From: Microbispora bryophytorum
GTDB lineage: Bacteria > Actinomycetota > Actinomycetes > Streptosporangiales > Streptosporangiaceae
Length of the DNA: 64,000 bases
NCBI RefSeq assembly: GCF_006874465.1
Contig: NZ_VIRL01000002.1
Span: 1-64,000, forward strand
Reading direction: 5' to 3'
Position numbers and translations under genes: made by a program. Under the pieces are notes generated by a model. It saw only the letters and a program-made list of their open reading frames with translations, was not told the DNA's origin and did no database searches. Shown here piece by piece: positions 1-8,517 of the stretch. Every line of letters starts with the position of its first letter. Positions within the stretch are counted from its first letter, which is position 1.

Positions 1-766
1 GCCCCACGCCCGGGGCGGGCTGCGTCAGCGAGTTGACCTTCAGCGGCAGCAGCGCGGAGTCGGCCGGGCGGCTGTTTTCCGCCAGGCCGTACAGGCCGCC
101 GGCCGCGACGTGCGTGACCGGCCGGAACGGGGAGCCGACTGCAACGGTGAGCACTTTCCCCACGGGGTTCGTCGGTGGCGTGGCGCCGGAGGGGCTGGCC
201 GAAGGGGACGGCGACGGGCTCACTGAGGGGCTCACTGCGGGGCTCGCTGAGGGGCTTGGTGACGGGCTCGCGGACGGGCTCGCGGATGGGCTGGGCGACG
301 CACTCGGGCTCGGGTCGGGTGACCGCGTGGGGCTCGCCGACGGGCTGGCGACGGTGCCGGTGCACGGGGTGCCGTTCAGGGTGAAATCGGTGGGAACGGG
401 GTTGGAACCGTCCCAGGAGCCGTTGAAGCCGAAGCCGGCCGTGCCGTTGGTGGGGATGGAGCCGTTGTAGCCGGCGTCGGTGACGGTGACCTGCGCTCCC
501 GACTGCGTGTGGCTGCCGTTCCAGAGCTGGGTGATGGTCTGCCCGGCGGTGAATGACCAGGTCAACGTCCAGCCGTTCACCGGATCACCGATGTTGTTAA
601 CGTTAACATTCGCGCCGAAGCCGCCCGGCCACTGATTGGTGATCGTGTAGGTGACCTGACAGCCGGTCGCGGCCTGGGCGGTCAGGGCCGGCGTGACGGC
701 GCCTACGGTCCCGGCGCAGACGACGGCGGCCAGCGCCGCTCCTAACCGGTGGGAGAAGAGTCGCAT
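1..766 (-). CDS. Secreted cellulose-binding (CBM2) enzyme, N-terminal part
   Basis: The gene starts at ATG 766 and runs off the left edge, so only the first 255 codons are visible. Residues 1 to about 33 form a signal peptide with an AQA-type cleavage site. Residues 34-140 match a family 2 carbohydrate-binding module: cysteines at both ends, GWTLTW, LWNGS and the GFNGSW closing motif. A Ser/Pro linker built of SPSP and SASP repeats follows, to about residue 205. After it comes the beginning of a catalytic module with the motif [10 protein letters not shown], which I recall from actinomycete cellulose-binding glycoside hydrolases (GH39-like). The catalytic type is inferred from very little sequence. 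The protein would be exported and act on plant cell-wall polysaccharide. Confidence 0.8.
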   Translation of the reverse strand, partial: MRLFSHRLGAALAAVVCAGTVGAVTPALTAQAATGCQVTYTITNQWPGGFGANVNVNNIGDPVNGWTLTWSFTAGQTITQLWNGSHTQSGAQVTVTDAGYNGSIPTNGTAGFGFNGSWDGSNPVPTDFTLNGTPCTGTVASPSASPTRSPDPSPSASPSPSASPSASPSPSPSASPAVSPSVSPSPSPSASPSGATPPTNPVGKVLTVAVGSPFRPVTHVAAGGLYGLAENSRPADSALLPLKVNSLTQPAPGVG

Positions 767-837
767 CTGTGTCCTCGGAGACGGGGGCGATTAAGGGGGA
801 GAAGGGAGCCCATGCGAGAGCCGCTGTCGTGAAGCAG

Positions 838-875
838 AGAACGGCCGTGGCCTGACACGGCTGAGCGGCCGTTCT
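838..875. repeat. Inverted repeat upstream of the cellulose-binding gene
   Basis: A perfect 10-bp arm AGAACGGCCG at 838-847 is mirrored by CGGCCGTTCT at 866-875. Inside lies a second possible hairpin, GCCGTG/CACGGC, at 844-849 and 856-861. It sits about 70 bp upstream of the start at 766, so it could be an operator or an RNA hairpin. It is not the CebR box TGGGAGCGCTCCCA. Confidence 0.5.
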
Positions 876-983
876 GGTCCGGAGGTCGACGCCGGCGGTC
901 GAGGTCGGCGGGAGGCGATCGGCCGGGCTGCCGTCCGCGGTCGGCTCGCACGCGTGCCGGCGCCGACCGCTCCGCCGGTGCCT

Positions 984-1178
984 GCCGTGACGTTCCCCGC
1001 CGGGGCGTTCCCCGCCGGGATGGTTCCCGGTGGGGCGGTTTCGCGCGGTGCGGTGCCCGCTGGGATGGCGCTCGGTGGGACGGTTCCCTGCGGCGCGGTC
1101 CTCGCCGGGATGGTCCTTGCCGGGACGGTACCCGCCGGGGCGGCTCCGACGGGGTCGGCAACGGCTGGGACATCGATT
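984..1178. repeat. Array of thirteen 15-bp degenerate repeats
   Basis: Units of exactly 15 bp follow each other from 984 to 1178, most fitting GCCGGGRYGGTNCCC. Read on the plus strand they would encode a repeated AGxVP pentapeptide, but the frame has no recognisable domain on either side. The same 15-bp period occurs inside five genes of this window, so this may be a decayed coding linker or an independent minisatellite. Confidence 0.75.
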
Positions 1179-1518
1179 GCCGGACAGTTGCCGATGAGAA
1201 GGCAGGAGGCCGGACATGTGTGCTCTGAAGCACTTCACCTGCCGTGCTCGCTGCCACCGCCGCTCCCGGTGAGTCCGACAATCGATTTCCTTCTCGGAAA
1301 ATTGGCGTTTCCCGGCGGACCGTACGCAGGGGGCGGGTCAAGCGTCAACGGACACGTCCGCGGCGGGCGGCCGGACTGTCGGTATGGCACCGCTCCTGTG
1401 CCGCCCACGGGAGGTGTCGCGCCTTCGAGCGATCACAGGATCGGCTGAAAATTACATGTCCGGGGAAGACGGCCGGGGAGGGCGACTCGCCCGTGCTGAG
1501 CGGGGGCGGAGGGAGCAT

Positions 1519-1600
1519 TCAGGCGCGGATGCGCAGGCCGCGGGGGGCGGAGGGAGGACTCAGGCGCGGATGCGCAGACCGCGGGGGGTGGGGTGGAAGC
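1519..1600. repeat. 41-bp tandem duplication spanning the lhr stop codon
   Basis: The last bases of lhr, encoding RGLRIRA and the stop (from 1560), recur with two mismatches in the first 30 bp, starting at 1519. The period is 41 bp, so the downstream copy carries its stop codon in a different reading frame. Confidence 0.75.
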
Positions 1601-4600
1601 CCGCGGCTTCGAGCGCCGCCGCGAGCGGAGAGTCGGCGATGGCGGTGCCGTCGGCGCGCTCGACCGTCAGCTTCCCCAGGGCTCCCCGCTTCACGGCGAC
1701 CGCCAGGGCCAGCACGGCGGACCGCAGGTCCTCCTCGGGCCCGAACGAGAGCAGGGTCTTGCCGCCGCGCTCCACGTAGAGGATCAGCGCACCCTCCACC
1801 AGCACCACCAGCGCGCCGGCCTTGCGGCCCGGCTTGTGGGTCACGTCGTCGGTGCGGTCCGGCCAGGACAGGGCCGCACCGTAGGGGTTGGCCGGGTCGG
1901 TCGCCGCGAGCACGACCGCACGGCGAGGCGGCGGCGGGACGGGGATCGACCACAGGTCCTCGGCCGGAGCGGGACGCGTGGAGGACAGGGCGCGCATGCG
2001 GTCGACCGCGCCCGGCAGGGCGAACTGGGCGCCGCCCAGACCTTCGACGAAGTAGCCCCGGCGGCACCGGCCGCTCTCCTCGAAGGCGCGCAGCACCTGG
2101 TAGACGGCGGAGAAACCACCGGGCAGGCGCTCGGCTGAGATGCCGCCCCGCGTCAGCACGCCGTGCCGCTCCAGCAGAACTTCGGCCTGCGCGTGGGCCC
2201 GCTGGGTGCCGTCGGCCGCCGGCGAGGGCAGCAGCCACCATCGGCCGCTCACGGTCGGCGGGCCGCTTCTCGTGGGCAGCACCGCGCGGCGGCGCCTGGT
2301 CGCCGCGGGCCGGTGGGCGGGCCGCCCGGTGCCCAGAGTCGAGCGAAGCGGGGCGAGCGTGTCACCGGTGACCCGGCCTGCCCAGACGAGGTCCCACAAA
2401 GTTGCCGCGAGTGTCGTGTCGTCCGGCACCGCGCTCGCCCGCGCGGCACCCGCCGCCTCATCCGGGGCGCGGCCGAGGATCCTGGCCCGGCGGGCCGAGG
2501 CGGCGTCCTGGCCGGAATCGGGCGGCGCCTGCTCGCCGAGCGCCGCCGCCGCGATCCGGTTGGACAACTCGCGGAAGAACAGCGCGCCGCCCCCGCTCAG
2601 GATCTCCAGGACCTGCTCGTGCAGCGGCGTCATGGTGAGCTCCGACGGCGCGGGAAGCAGCAGGGGTGCGGTGTCGGCGAAGTAGAGACCGACCCACCCG
2701 TCGCCGCCGGGCAGGGAACCCTGGCCCACCCAGACGACCTCCCCGGACGAGGTCAGCTCGTCGAGCAGGGCGGGGGAGTATCCGGGCACTCGGGCGGGGA
2801 GCACCAGCGACTCCAACGCGGAAGCGGGGACGGCTGCTCCCTGCAATCGTTCGATCGCCGTGATCAGTGCGTCCATGGCCCGCGCCGGGCCGTGGCCCTG
2901 TCCGCCCTGTCCGCTCTGGGTGCCCTGTCCGCTCTGGGTGCCGGGCGCCGAGAGCCCGGTCCGGCCGGCGTTCCCGCCCTGCTCCCCGCCGGTCGGCGTG
3001 CCGCCCTGCGGGACGATGCCGTGCCAGGTGGGCAGGAACGCCGCCAGCGTCTCCGGGGGGACCGGTTCGACCTCCTTGCGGAGCCGCGCCAGCGACCGGC
3101 GCCGCAGCAGCCGCAGCACCCCGGCGTCGCACCACTCCTCGCCCCGGGCCCCGGGGCGGAACTCGCCCGCGACCACCCTGCCCGCCGCCGCGAGACGGCG
3201 CAGCGCCTCGTCCACCACCGCGACGCCCATGCCGAATCGCGCGGCGGCCGTGCCGGAGGAGAACGGCCCGCGGGTGCGGGCGTGCCGCGCGACCAGGTCG
3301 CCGAGCGGATCGGGGACGGCGGCCCGGCCCGGCCCGCTGGACCCACCGGCGAGGGGCGCTTCGAGGAACTCGTGCGGGACGCCCACCGGCAACGGCACCC
3401 CGAGCGCGTCGCGCAGGCGCCAGGCGTCCTCCACCGCGGCCCACTGCTCGTGGCCCGCCACACGCACCCGGATGGCCCGGCGTGCCCGTTCCAGGTCGGC
3501 GAGCCAGCCCGGGTCTCCTTCGCGGATCGAGACGTCCTGGGCGAGCAGCGGGCCGTGCGAGCGCAGCAGGTCGGCGAGGTCCTCGGCGTCGCGCAACGGC
3601 CTGTCCAGCCGCGCCAGCTCCCGCTCGGTCTCGGCGACGACATCCGGATCGAGCAGCTCCCGCAGGTCGGCCTGCCCCATGAGCTCGGCGAGGAGCGCGG
3701 TGTCGAGGGCGAGTGCCTGCGCCCGCCGCTCGGCCATCGGCGCGTCACCCTCGTACATGAACGCGCCGATGTAGGCGAACAGCAGCGACGCCGCGAACGG
3801 GGACGCCTGGGTGGTCTCCACCTCGACCACCCGCACCCGGCGGGCGGCGACGTTCCGCATGAGCTCCACCAGGCCCGGCACGTCGAAGACGTCCTGCAGG
3901 CACTCGCGCATCGTCTCCAGCACCACCGGGAACCCGGCGTACTTGCTCGCGACGCCGAGCAGGTGGGCCGCCCGCTGGCGCTGCTGCCACAGGGGGGTGC
4001 GCCTGCCGGGGGAGCGGCGGGGCAGCAGGAGGGCGCGCCCGGCGCACTCCCGGAACCGGGAGGCGAACAGGGTGGAGCCCCCGAGCTCCTCGATGACGAC
4101 CTGCTCGATCTCCTCGGCGTCGAACACCGCGACGTCGGTGGGCGCGTCCTCGAAGGTGTCGGGCACGCGCAGCACGATGCCGTCGTCGGAGTGGATGGCC
4201 TGGACGTCGACGCCGTACCGCTCGCGCAGCCGCCGTCCGATGGCGAGCGCCCAGGGGGCGTGGACCCGCGCGCCGAAGGGGGAGTGGATCACCACGCGCC
4301 AGTCGCCAAGCTCGTCGTGGAACCGCTCGACCACGAGCGTGCGGTCGTCGGGCACATAGCCCGTGGCCTCCCGCTGCTCGGTCAGATAGGCGAGCAGGTT
4401 GCCGACGGCGTAGTCGTCGAGCCCCGCCGCGCGAATCCGCTCGCGCGCCGGCGCCGTGTCGCCCCGGCCGCCCGCCCCCGCGGCCGACAGCTCACGGACG
4501 AACGCGCCGATCGCGCGGCCGAGCTCGGCGGGGCGGCCCGGCGCGTCTCCGTGCCAGAACGGCAGCTTGCCCGGCTGCCCGGGGGCGGGGGAAACCAGGA

Positions 4601-6659
4601 CCCGGTCGGCGGTGATGTCCTCGATCCGCCACGAGGTCGCGCCCAGCACGAACACGTCGCCGACCCGGGACTCGTAGACCATCTCCTCGTCCAGCTCGCC
4701 CACGCGCGACGCCTTGTCGCCCACGAGGAACACGCCGAACAGCCCGCGGTCGGGGATGGTGCCCCCGTTGGTCACCGCCAGGCGCTGGGCCCCGGGACGG
4801 CCCTGGAGGGTGCCCGTCACCCGGTCCCAGACGATGCGCGGCCGCAGTTCCGCGAACTCCTCGCTCGGGTAGCGCCCGGCGAGCATGTCGAGCGTCGCCT
4901 CCAGCGCGCTGCGCGGCAGCGTGGCGTACGGCGCGGCACGGCGAACCAGCGTCTCCAGCGCGTCGACCGTCCACTCGTCGAGCGCGGTCATCGCGACGAT
5001 CTGCTGGGCCAACACGTCGAGGGGGTTGCGCGGATAGCGGAGCGCCTCGATCTGTCCCGTACGCATGCGCTCGGCCACGACGGCCGTCTGAACGAGGTCG
5101 CCCCGATACTTGGGGAAGATCACGCCACGGGAGACGGCCCCGACCTGGTGCCCGGCGCGGCCGATGCGCTGCAGGCCGCTCGCCACGCTGGGCGGCGCCT
5201 CGACACAGGCGACCAGGTCGACCGACCCCATGTCGATGCCCAGCTCCAGGCTGGAGGTGGCGACCACCGCGGGCAGACGGCCCGACTTCAGCGCCTCCTC
5301 GATCTGGGACCGCTCCTCCTTGGAGACGGAGCCGTGATGCGCCCGCACCACCTCGGGGATCGCGCCGCCCGAGACTCCCGCCTGGGCCGTCATCTCCGCC
5401 GGCATGGCCGCCGGGCCGGTCCGCCGGGTATCACCGCGCTGGACATCAGGCCGTAGGGCATCCGCCCACCCGCCGTCTCGGTGCGCGATGTCGCCGGGTG
5501 CGCTGTCTGCGTGCGAGCTGTCCTCGCGTCGGGCGTCAGGTTCTTCGTGCCGGTCGGACCACTGCGCGTGCAACTCCTCGAAGGCATCCGACCAGTGGGC
5601 CGGATCTCCCGGGCCGGGGCTCGCGCCCTCGCCTGGCGGCGGCGCGGTCCGCCGTTCCCAGGCGAGCTCGTTGAGCCGGGCGCACAGGCGCTCCGACAGA
5701 CGTCGCGAGTTGGCGAAGACGATCGTGGACCGATGGGCTTCGATCAGGTCGAGCAGGTGCTCCTCGACATGCGGCCAGATGCTCCTGCGGTGCTCCGGCG
5801 ACCCGCCGTCAGCGCCGGGCGGGGGCGGCGCCAGCTCGGTCATGTCCTCCACCGGCACCACGACGTCGACCTCGATGACCTTCTCGGAGGGCGGCTGCAC
5901 GACCGTGGCCGGGCGGGACCCGCCGAGGAACGTCGCCACCTCCTCGACCGGCCGCACGGTCGCCGACAGTCCGATGCGCTGGGCCGGGGCGGGCAGCAGG
6001 GCGTCGAGCCGCTCCAGCGTCAGCGCGAGGTGCGCCCCGCGCTTGGTCCCCGCGACGGCGTGGACCTCGTCCACGATCACGGTCTCGACGCCGCGCAGCG
6101 CCTCGCGCGCCTGCGAGGTGAGGATCAGGAACAGGGACTCGGGCGTCGTGATCAGGATGTCGGAGGGCCGGGCGGCGAAACGGCGCCGCTCCTCGGCCGC
6201 GGTGTCCCCCGAACGGATCGCCACCGATATGCCGGGCGCGGGCAGGCCCATCCGCAGCGCCGTCTGCCGGACGCCGGTGAGCGGGGCCCGCAGGTTCCGC
6301 TCGACGTCCACCGCGAGGGCCTTCAGAGGGGAGACGTACACGACCCGGCAGGGCCGGGGCGGCTCCCCGTCGTCCTTCCGGCCGCGTCGCCCGACGCGGC
6401 GGCTCCCGGGCCGCTCCACCTCGGCTCCCGGCGAGGCCCGGCGCGTCGTGTGCTCGACGGCGAGGCGATCGATGGCCCACAGGAAGGCCGCGAGCGTCTT
6501 GCCGGACCCGGTGGGAGCGACCACGAGCGTGTTCTCACCCCGCGCGATCGACGACCACGCGCCCTCCTGCGCCGCGGTCGGCGTCGCGAAGGCGCCGGTG
6601 AACCACTCCCTGGTCACAGAGCTGAAGCCGTCGAGCGCACCCACCTGCCCATCATGCAT
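1560..6659 (-). CDS. lhr: Large ATP-dependent helicase Lhr
   Basis: Lhr is a superfamily 2, 3'-to-5' DNA/RNA helicase linked to DNA repair. The 1,699-residue product has the full long form. The Walker A motif APTGSGKT lies at 48-55, DEVH at 197-200 and the motif III SAT (GLSATV) near 235. A second RecA-like domain with the QRIGRAGH motif follows, then a winged-helix and beta-barrel core, and a long C-terminal half with repeated winged-helix segments. Two low-complexity inserts stand out: an acidic stretch at about 335-430 in the second helicase domain, and a Gly/Gln-rich stretch near 1250 with two 18-bp repeats (GTQSGQ). Start ATG 6659 begins just before the conserved N-terminus. The gene stands alone on the minus strand. 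Confidence 0.95.
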   Translation of the reverse strand: MHDGQVGALDGFSSVTREWFTGAFATPTAAQEGAWSSIARGENTLVVAPTGSGKTLAAFLWAIDRLAVEHTTRRASPGAEVERPGSRRVGRRGRKDDGEPPRPCRVVYVSPLKALAVDVERNLRAPLTGVRQTALRMGLPAPGISVAIRSGDTAAEERRRFAARPSDILITTPESLFLILTSQAREALRGVETVIVDEVHAVAGTKRGAHLALTLERLDALLPAPAQRIGLSATVRPVEEVATFLGGSRPATVVQPPSEKVIEVDVVVPVEDMTELAPPPPGADGGSPEHRRSIWPHVEEHLLDLIEAHRSTIVFANSRRLSERLCARLNELAWERRTAPPPGEGASPGPGDPAHWSDAFEELHAQWSDRHEEPDARREDSSHADSAPGDIAHRDGGWADALRPDVQRGDTRRTGPAAMPAEMTAQAGVSGGAIPEVVRAHHGSVSKEERSQIEEALKSGRLPAVVATSSLELGIDMGSVDLVACVEAPPSVASGLQRIGRAGHQVGAVSRGVIFPKYRGDLVQTAVVAERMRTGQIEALRYPRNPLDVLAQQIVAMTALDEWTVDALETLVRRAAPYATLPRSALEATLDMLAGRYPSEEFAELRPRIVWDRVTGTLQGRPGAQRLAVTNGGTIPDRGLFGVFLVGDKASRVGELDEEMVYESRVGDVFVLGATSWRIEDITADRVLVSPAPGQPGKLPFWHGDAPGRPAELGRAIGAFVRELSAAGAGGRGDTAPARERIRAAGLDDYAVGNLLAYLTEQREATGYVPDDRTLVVERFHDELGDWRVVIHSPFGARVHAPWALAIGRRLRERYGVDVQAIHSDDGIVLRVPDTFEDAPTDVAVFDAEEIEQVVIEELGGSTLFASRFRECAGRALLLPRRSPGRRTPLWQQRQRAAHLLGVASKYAGFPVVLETMRECLQDVFDVPGLVELMRNVAARRVRVVEVETTQASPFAASLLFAYIGAFMYEGDAPMAERRAQALALDTALLAELMGQADLRELLDPDVVAETERELARLDRPLRDAEDLADLLRSHGPLLAQDVSIREGDPGWLADLERARRAIRVRVAGHEQWAAVEDAWRLRDALGVPLPVGVPHEFLEAPLAGGSSGPGRAAVPDPLGDLVARHARTRGPFSSGTAAARFGMGVAVVDEALRRLAAAGRVVAGEFRPGARGEEWCDAGVLRLLRRRSLARLRKEVEPVPPETLAAFLPTWHGIVPQGGTPTGGEQGGNAGRTGLSAPGTQSGQGTQSGQGGQGHGPARAMDALITAIERLQGAAVPASALESLVLPARVPGYSPALLDELTSSGEVVWVGQGSLPGGDGWVGLYFADTAPLLLPAPSELTMTPLHEQVLEILSGGGALFFRELSNRIAAAALGEQAPPDSGQDAASARRARILGRAPDEAAGAARASAVPDDTTLAATLWDLVWAGRVTGDTLAPLRSTLGTGRPAHRPAATRRRRAVLPTRSGPPTVSGRWWLLPSPAADGTQRAHAQAEVLLERHGVLTRGGISAERLPGGFSAVYQVLRAFEESGRCRRGYFVEGLGGAQFALPGAVDRMRALSSTRPAPAEDLWSIPVPPPPRRAVVLAATDPANPYGAALSWPDRTDDVTHKPGRKAGALVVLVEGALILYVERGGKTLLSFGPEEDLRSAVLALAVAVKRGALGKLTVERADGTAIADSPLAAALEAAGFHPTPRGLRIRA

Positions 6660-6856
6660 CGCCCCACCGACAGAAAACGCCGCGCCGCCATCCCGTCACC
6701 AGGTGAGGCAGGTGCCGGGCAGGTGCGGGGCGAGCCTGGGGGCGGCGGGCCGGACGCCTGCCGGCCCAGGCGGGCTGATCCCGTACGACACGGAAGACGG
6801 CTGCTCACCGGCCCCCGGTGGCATGAGATGCCGGCGTCGGGACAATCATCCTCAGT

Positions 6857-7345
6857 ATGGAAATCGACTACGCGGCCATCGAGGCGGAGCGCGCGCGGAT
6901 CCGTGAGCGCTACCTGAGCGAGCGCCGTGCCGCAAGCAGCGCGAGGGGCCTGCACCACTTCGCGCTGATCTCGTCTGACGTCGAGCGGACGATCCGCTTC
7001 TACCACGAGCTCCTCGAGTTCCCGTTGACCGAGATATTCGAGAACCGCGACTACCGCGGGTCCAACCACTTCTTCTTCGACATCGGCAACGGCAACCTGC
7101 TGGCCTTCTTCGACCTCCCCGGCCTCGATCTGGAGCCGTACAAGGAGGTCCTCGGCGGGCTCCACCACATCGCGATCTCGGTGGAGCCGGCGACGTGGGA
7201 GCGTCTGCGCGGCAAGCTCGACGCCGCCGGCGTCCCCCACCAGGTGGAGAGCGGCAGCTCGATCTACTTCCAGGACCCGGACGGCGCCCGCCTTGAGCTG
7301 CTCGCCGACCCGCTCGGCGAGATGTACGGCACCCGCGTCATGTGA
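6857..7345 (+). CDS. VOC (glyoxalase/bleomycin resistance) family protein
   Basis: This 162-residue protein has one VOC module: a first beta-alpha-beta-beta-beta half starting GLHHFALIS near residue 32, and a second starting GLHHIAIS near 97, ending with the typical FQDPDGARLELL. The paired His residues and the Glu of LELL are the usual metal ligands. Such proteins act as isomerases, lyases or dioxygenases on small molecules, and the substrate cannot be told here. Start ATG 6857 has no ribosome site. An AATCAT hexamer seven bases upstream suggests a leaderless message. It is divergent from lhr. Confidence 0.85.
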   Translation: MEIDYAAIEAERARIRERYLSERRAASSARGLHHFALISSDVERTIRFYHELLEFPLTEIFENRDYRGSNHFFFDIGNGNLLAFFDLPGLDLEPYKEVLGGLHHIAISVEPATWERLRGKLDAAGVPHQVESGSSIYFQDPDGARLELLADPLGEMYGTRVM

Positions 7346-7413
7346 TGCCGTCTCCTGCCGGTGGGCAGGTGATCGGACGCCGCGGCCGGGACGGGACATC
7401 CGGGCCGCGGCGT

Positions 7414-7419
7414 CATACT
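7414..7419 (+). promoter_or_regulatory. Likely -10 element of a leaderless promoter for the DUF3046 gene
   Basis: CATACT ends six bases before ATG 7426, placing the probable transcript start at the start codon. Confidence 0.45.
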
Positions 7420-7425
7420 GAACGC

Positions 7426-7620
7426 ATGCGCCTCACAGACTTCTGGAACAGGATGCGCCGCCACTTCGGGGAGGCGTACGCGGAGTCGTGGGCGAAGGAC
7501 TACGTGATCGCCGGGCTCGGCGGGCGCACGGTCGAGCAGGCCCTCGCGGAGGGCGTGGCGGCCAAGCAGATCTGGCAGGCCGTCTGTCAGGAGGTCGACG
7601 TGGACTCCAGGCTCCGCTGA
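7426..7620 (+). CDS. DUF3046 family protein
   Basis: This small protein of 64 residues begins MRLTDFWNRMRRHFG, matching the conserved DUF3046 family, which in actinomycetes usually lies shortly upstream of recA, as here. The start at ATG 7426 is chosen because the family begins with MRLT and a -10 hexamer sits just upstream. A longer frame from 7342 is therefore unlikely. It has no enzyme motif or membrane segment. The function is unknown. Confidence 0.9.
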   Translation: MRLTDFWNRMRRHFGEAYAESWAKDYVIAGLGGRTVEQALAEGVAAKQIWQAVCQEVDVDSRLR

Positions 7621-7723
7621 CAGACCCTCTTTCCACCCACCCCATCCCGTGACCGCGGCCGGCTGATCCTGTCGCGCGCCGCTCCGTCCATGACCCATGG
7701 CGTGAGTCGTCTTCGGCAACCAC

Positions 7724-7752
7724 TTGAACGGTAGTTGAGTGCTTGCTAGCGT
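7724..7752 (+). promoter_or_regulatory. Promoter of the membrane protein, regulator and ABC exporter operon
   Basis: TTGAAC (7724-7729) and TAGCGT (7747-7752) are separated by 17 bp, a good housekeeping sigma factor match. TTGA triplets recur around it and could serve the winged-helix regulator encoded by the second gene. Confidence 0.6.
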
Positions 7753-7780
7753 GTTGAGCAGATGAACACGGAGGAAGCGC

Positions 7781-8212
7781 ATGGCCAGAGATCACTTCAC
7801 TCCCGATGAGGCTCTCCAGGAGATCGGGCGCGTGGGGCGGCGGGTCCGCCATTCCTCGCACGGGCCCGGGCGGGCGTACCTGTTCGTGGGACTGGCCACG
7901 ATGGTCTACTGGCCGGCGATGTTCCTCGGCGGTTATCCGTTGCCGTTGCTCGCCGGGCTCGGGTGGATCGTCCTCACGGTCGCCCTGTGCGTGTACTGGG
8001 CCCGGCTGCGGGTGCACGACCGGCTGATGAAGCGCATCAACGGGCCGGTCTCGGCGGCGTACGTGGTGACGATGATGGTGCCGTTCGTCGTCGGCGTCTG
8101 GCTGATGCCCGATCGGCCCACCGCGGGCTGGACGGTGGCGCTCGCCGCGCTGTCGGTGCTCGCCGGGCTGCCCCTGGTGTACGGCGGGCTTCGCCTGATG
8201 AGGAACCGATGA
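7781..8212 (+). CDS. Small integral membrane protein, operon leader
   Basis: This 143-residue protein has a charged N-terminus (residues 1-30) and four predicted membrane helices, near 33-52, 55-75, 90-108 and 113-133. A clear GGAGG site lies 5-9 bases before ATG 7781. The stop overlaps the start of the next gene (ATGA), so the four genes from 7781 to 10470 look like one operon. I do not recognise a named family. The context suggests a role with the ABC exporter or its regulation. Confidence 0.75.
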   Translation: MARDHFTPDEALQEIGRVGRRVRHSSHGPGRAYLFVGLATMVYWPAMFLGGYPLPLLAGLGWIVLTVALCVYWARLRVHDRLMKRINGPVSAAYVVTMMVPFVVGVWLMPDRPTAGWTVALAALSVLAGLPLVYGGLRLMRNR

Positions 8213-8517
8213 CGGCCCACCCGCGCCACGAGCTCGACGAGACCATCCACGCGCCGGTGCGGCTGTCGATCATGGGCGCCCTGGCCGCGGCGGACAAGGC
8301 GGACTTCCGCTTCCTCCGCGACACCATCGAGGTCAGCGACTCGCTGCTCAGCAAGCACATCCTCACGCTCGAAGAGGCCGGATACGTCCGGGTGGAGAAG
8401 ACCTTCGTCGGCAAGCGTGGTCGCACCTGGCTCTCGCTGACCGATCAGGGGCGTACGGCCTTCGAGACATATATGGACGTTCTGCGACGAATTGTGGAGG
8501 CAACCCCCCGTGCTTGA
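8209..8517 (+). CDS. Winged-helix transcriptional regulator
   Basis: The 102-residue product is a single winged helix-turn-helix domain. VRLSIMGALAAADKADF forms the first helices, VSDSLLSKHILTLEEAGYV the recognition helix region, and VGKRGRTWLSLT the wing. This matches the small HTH_27/MarR-like group that controls adjacent ABC exporters. The start at ATG 8209 overlaps the upstream stop, and the gene overlaps the next by eight bases. It probably represses or activates its own operon. The effector is unknown. Confidence 0.85.
   Translation: MTAHPRHELDETIHAPVRLSIMGALAAADKADFRFLRDTIEVSDSLLSKHILTLEEAGYVRVEKTFVGKRGRTWLSLTDQGRTAFETYMDVLRRIVEATPRA

Larger units (their letters stand above)
767..1518. 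other. Intergenic stretch without a convincing gene
   Basis: No open frame here has a credible start, family match or ribosome site. The stretch holds the upstream region of the cellulose-binding gene, an inverted repeat at 838-875 and a 13-unit array of 15-bp repeats at 984-1178. The lower-GC part around 1260-1320 and 1440-1460 shows no clear promoter. Confidence 0.6.

Noticed and set aside
767-880. CebR-type operator before the cellulose-binding gene
   Set aside because: Only a GGGAGC half-site is present, not the TGGGAGCGCTCCCA palindrome.
984-1178. CRISPR-like array
   Set aside because: The repeats are contiguous 15-bp units without spacers and no cas genes are present.
954-1448. Possible gene over the 15-bp array
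   Set aside because: No ribosome site, no domain, and the sequence after the repeats shows no coding character.
2163-5456. Very long plus-strand open frame of 1,097 codons inside lhr
   Set aside because: It lies opposite a clear helicase gene, has no domain, and arises from the high GC third-position bias of the real gene.
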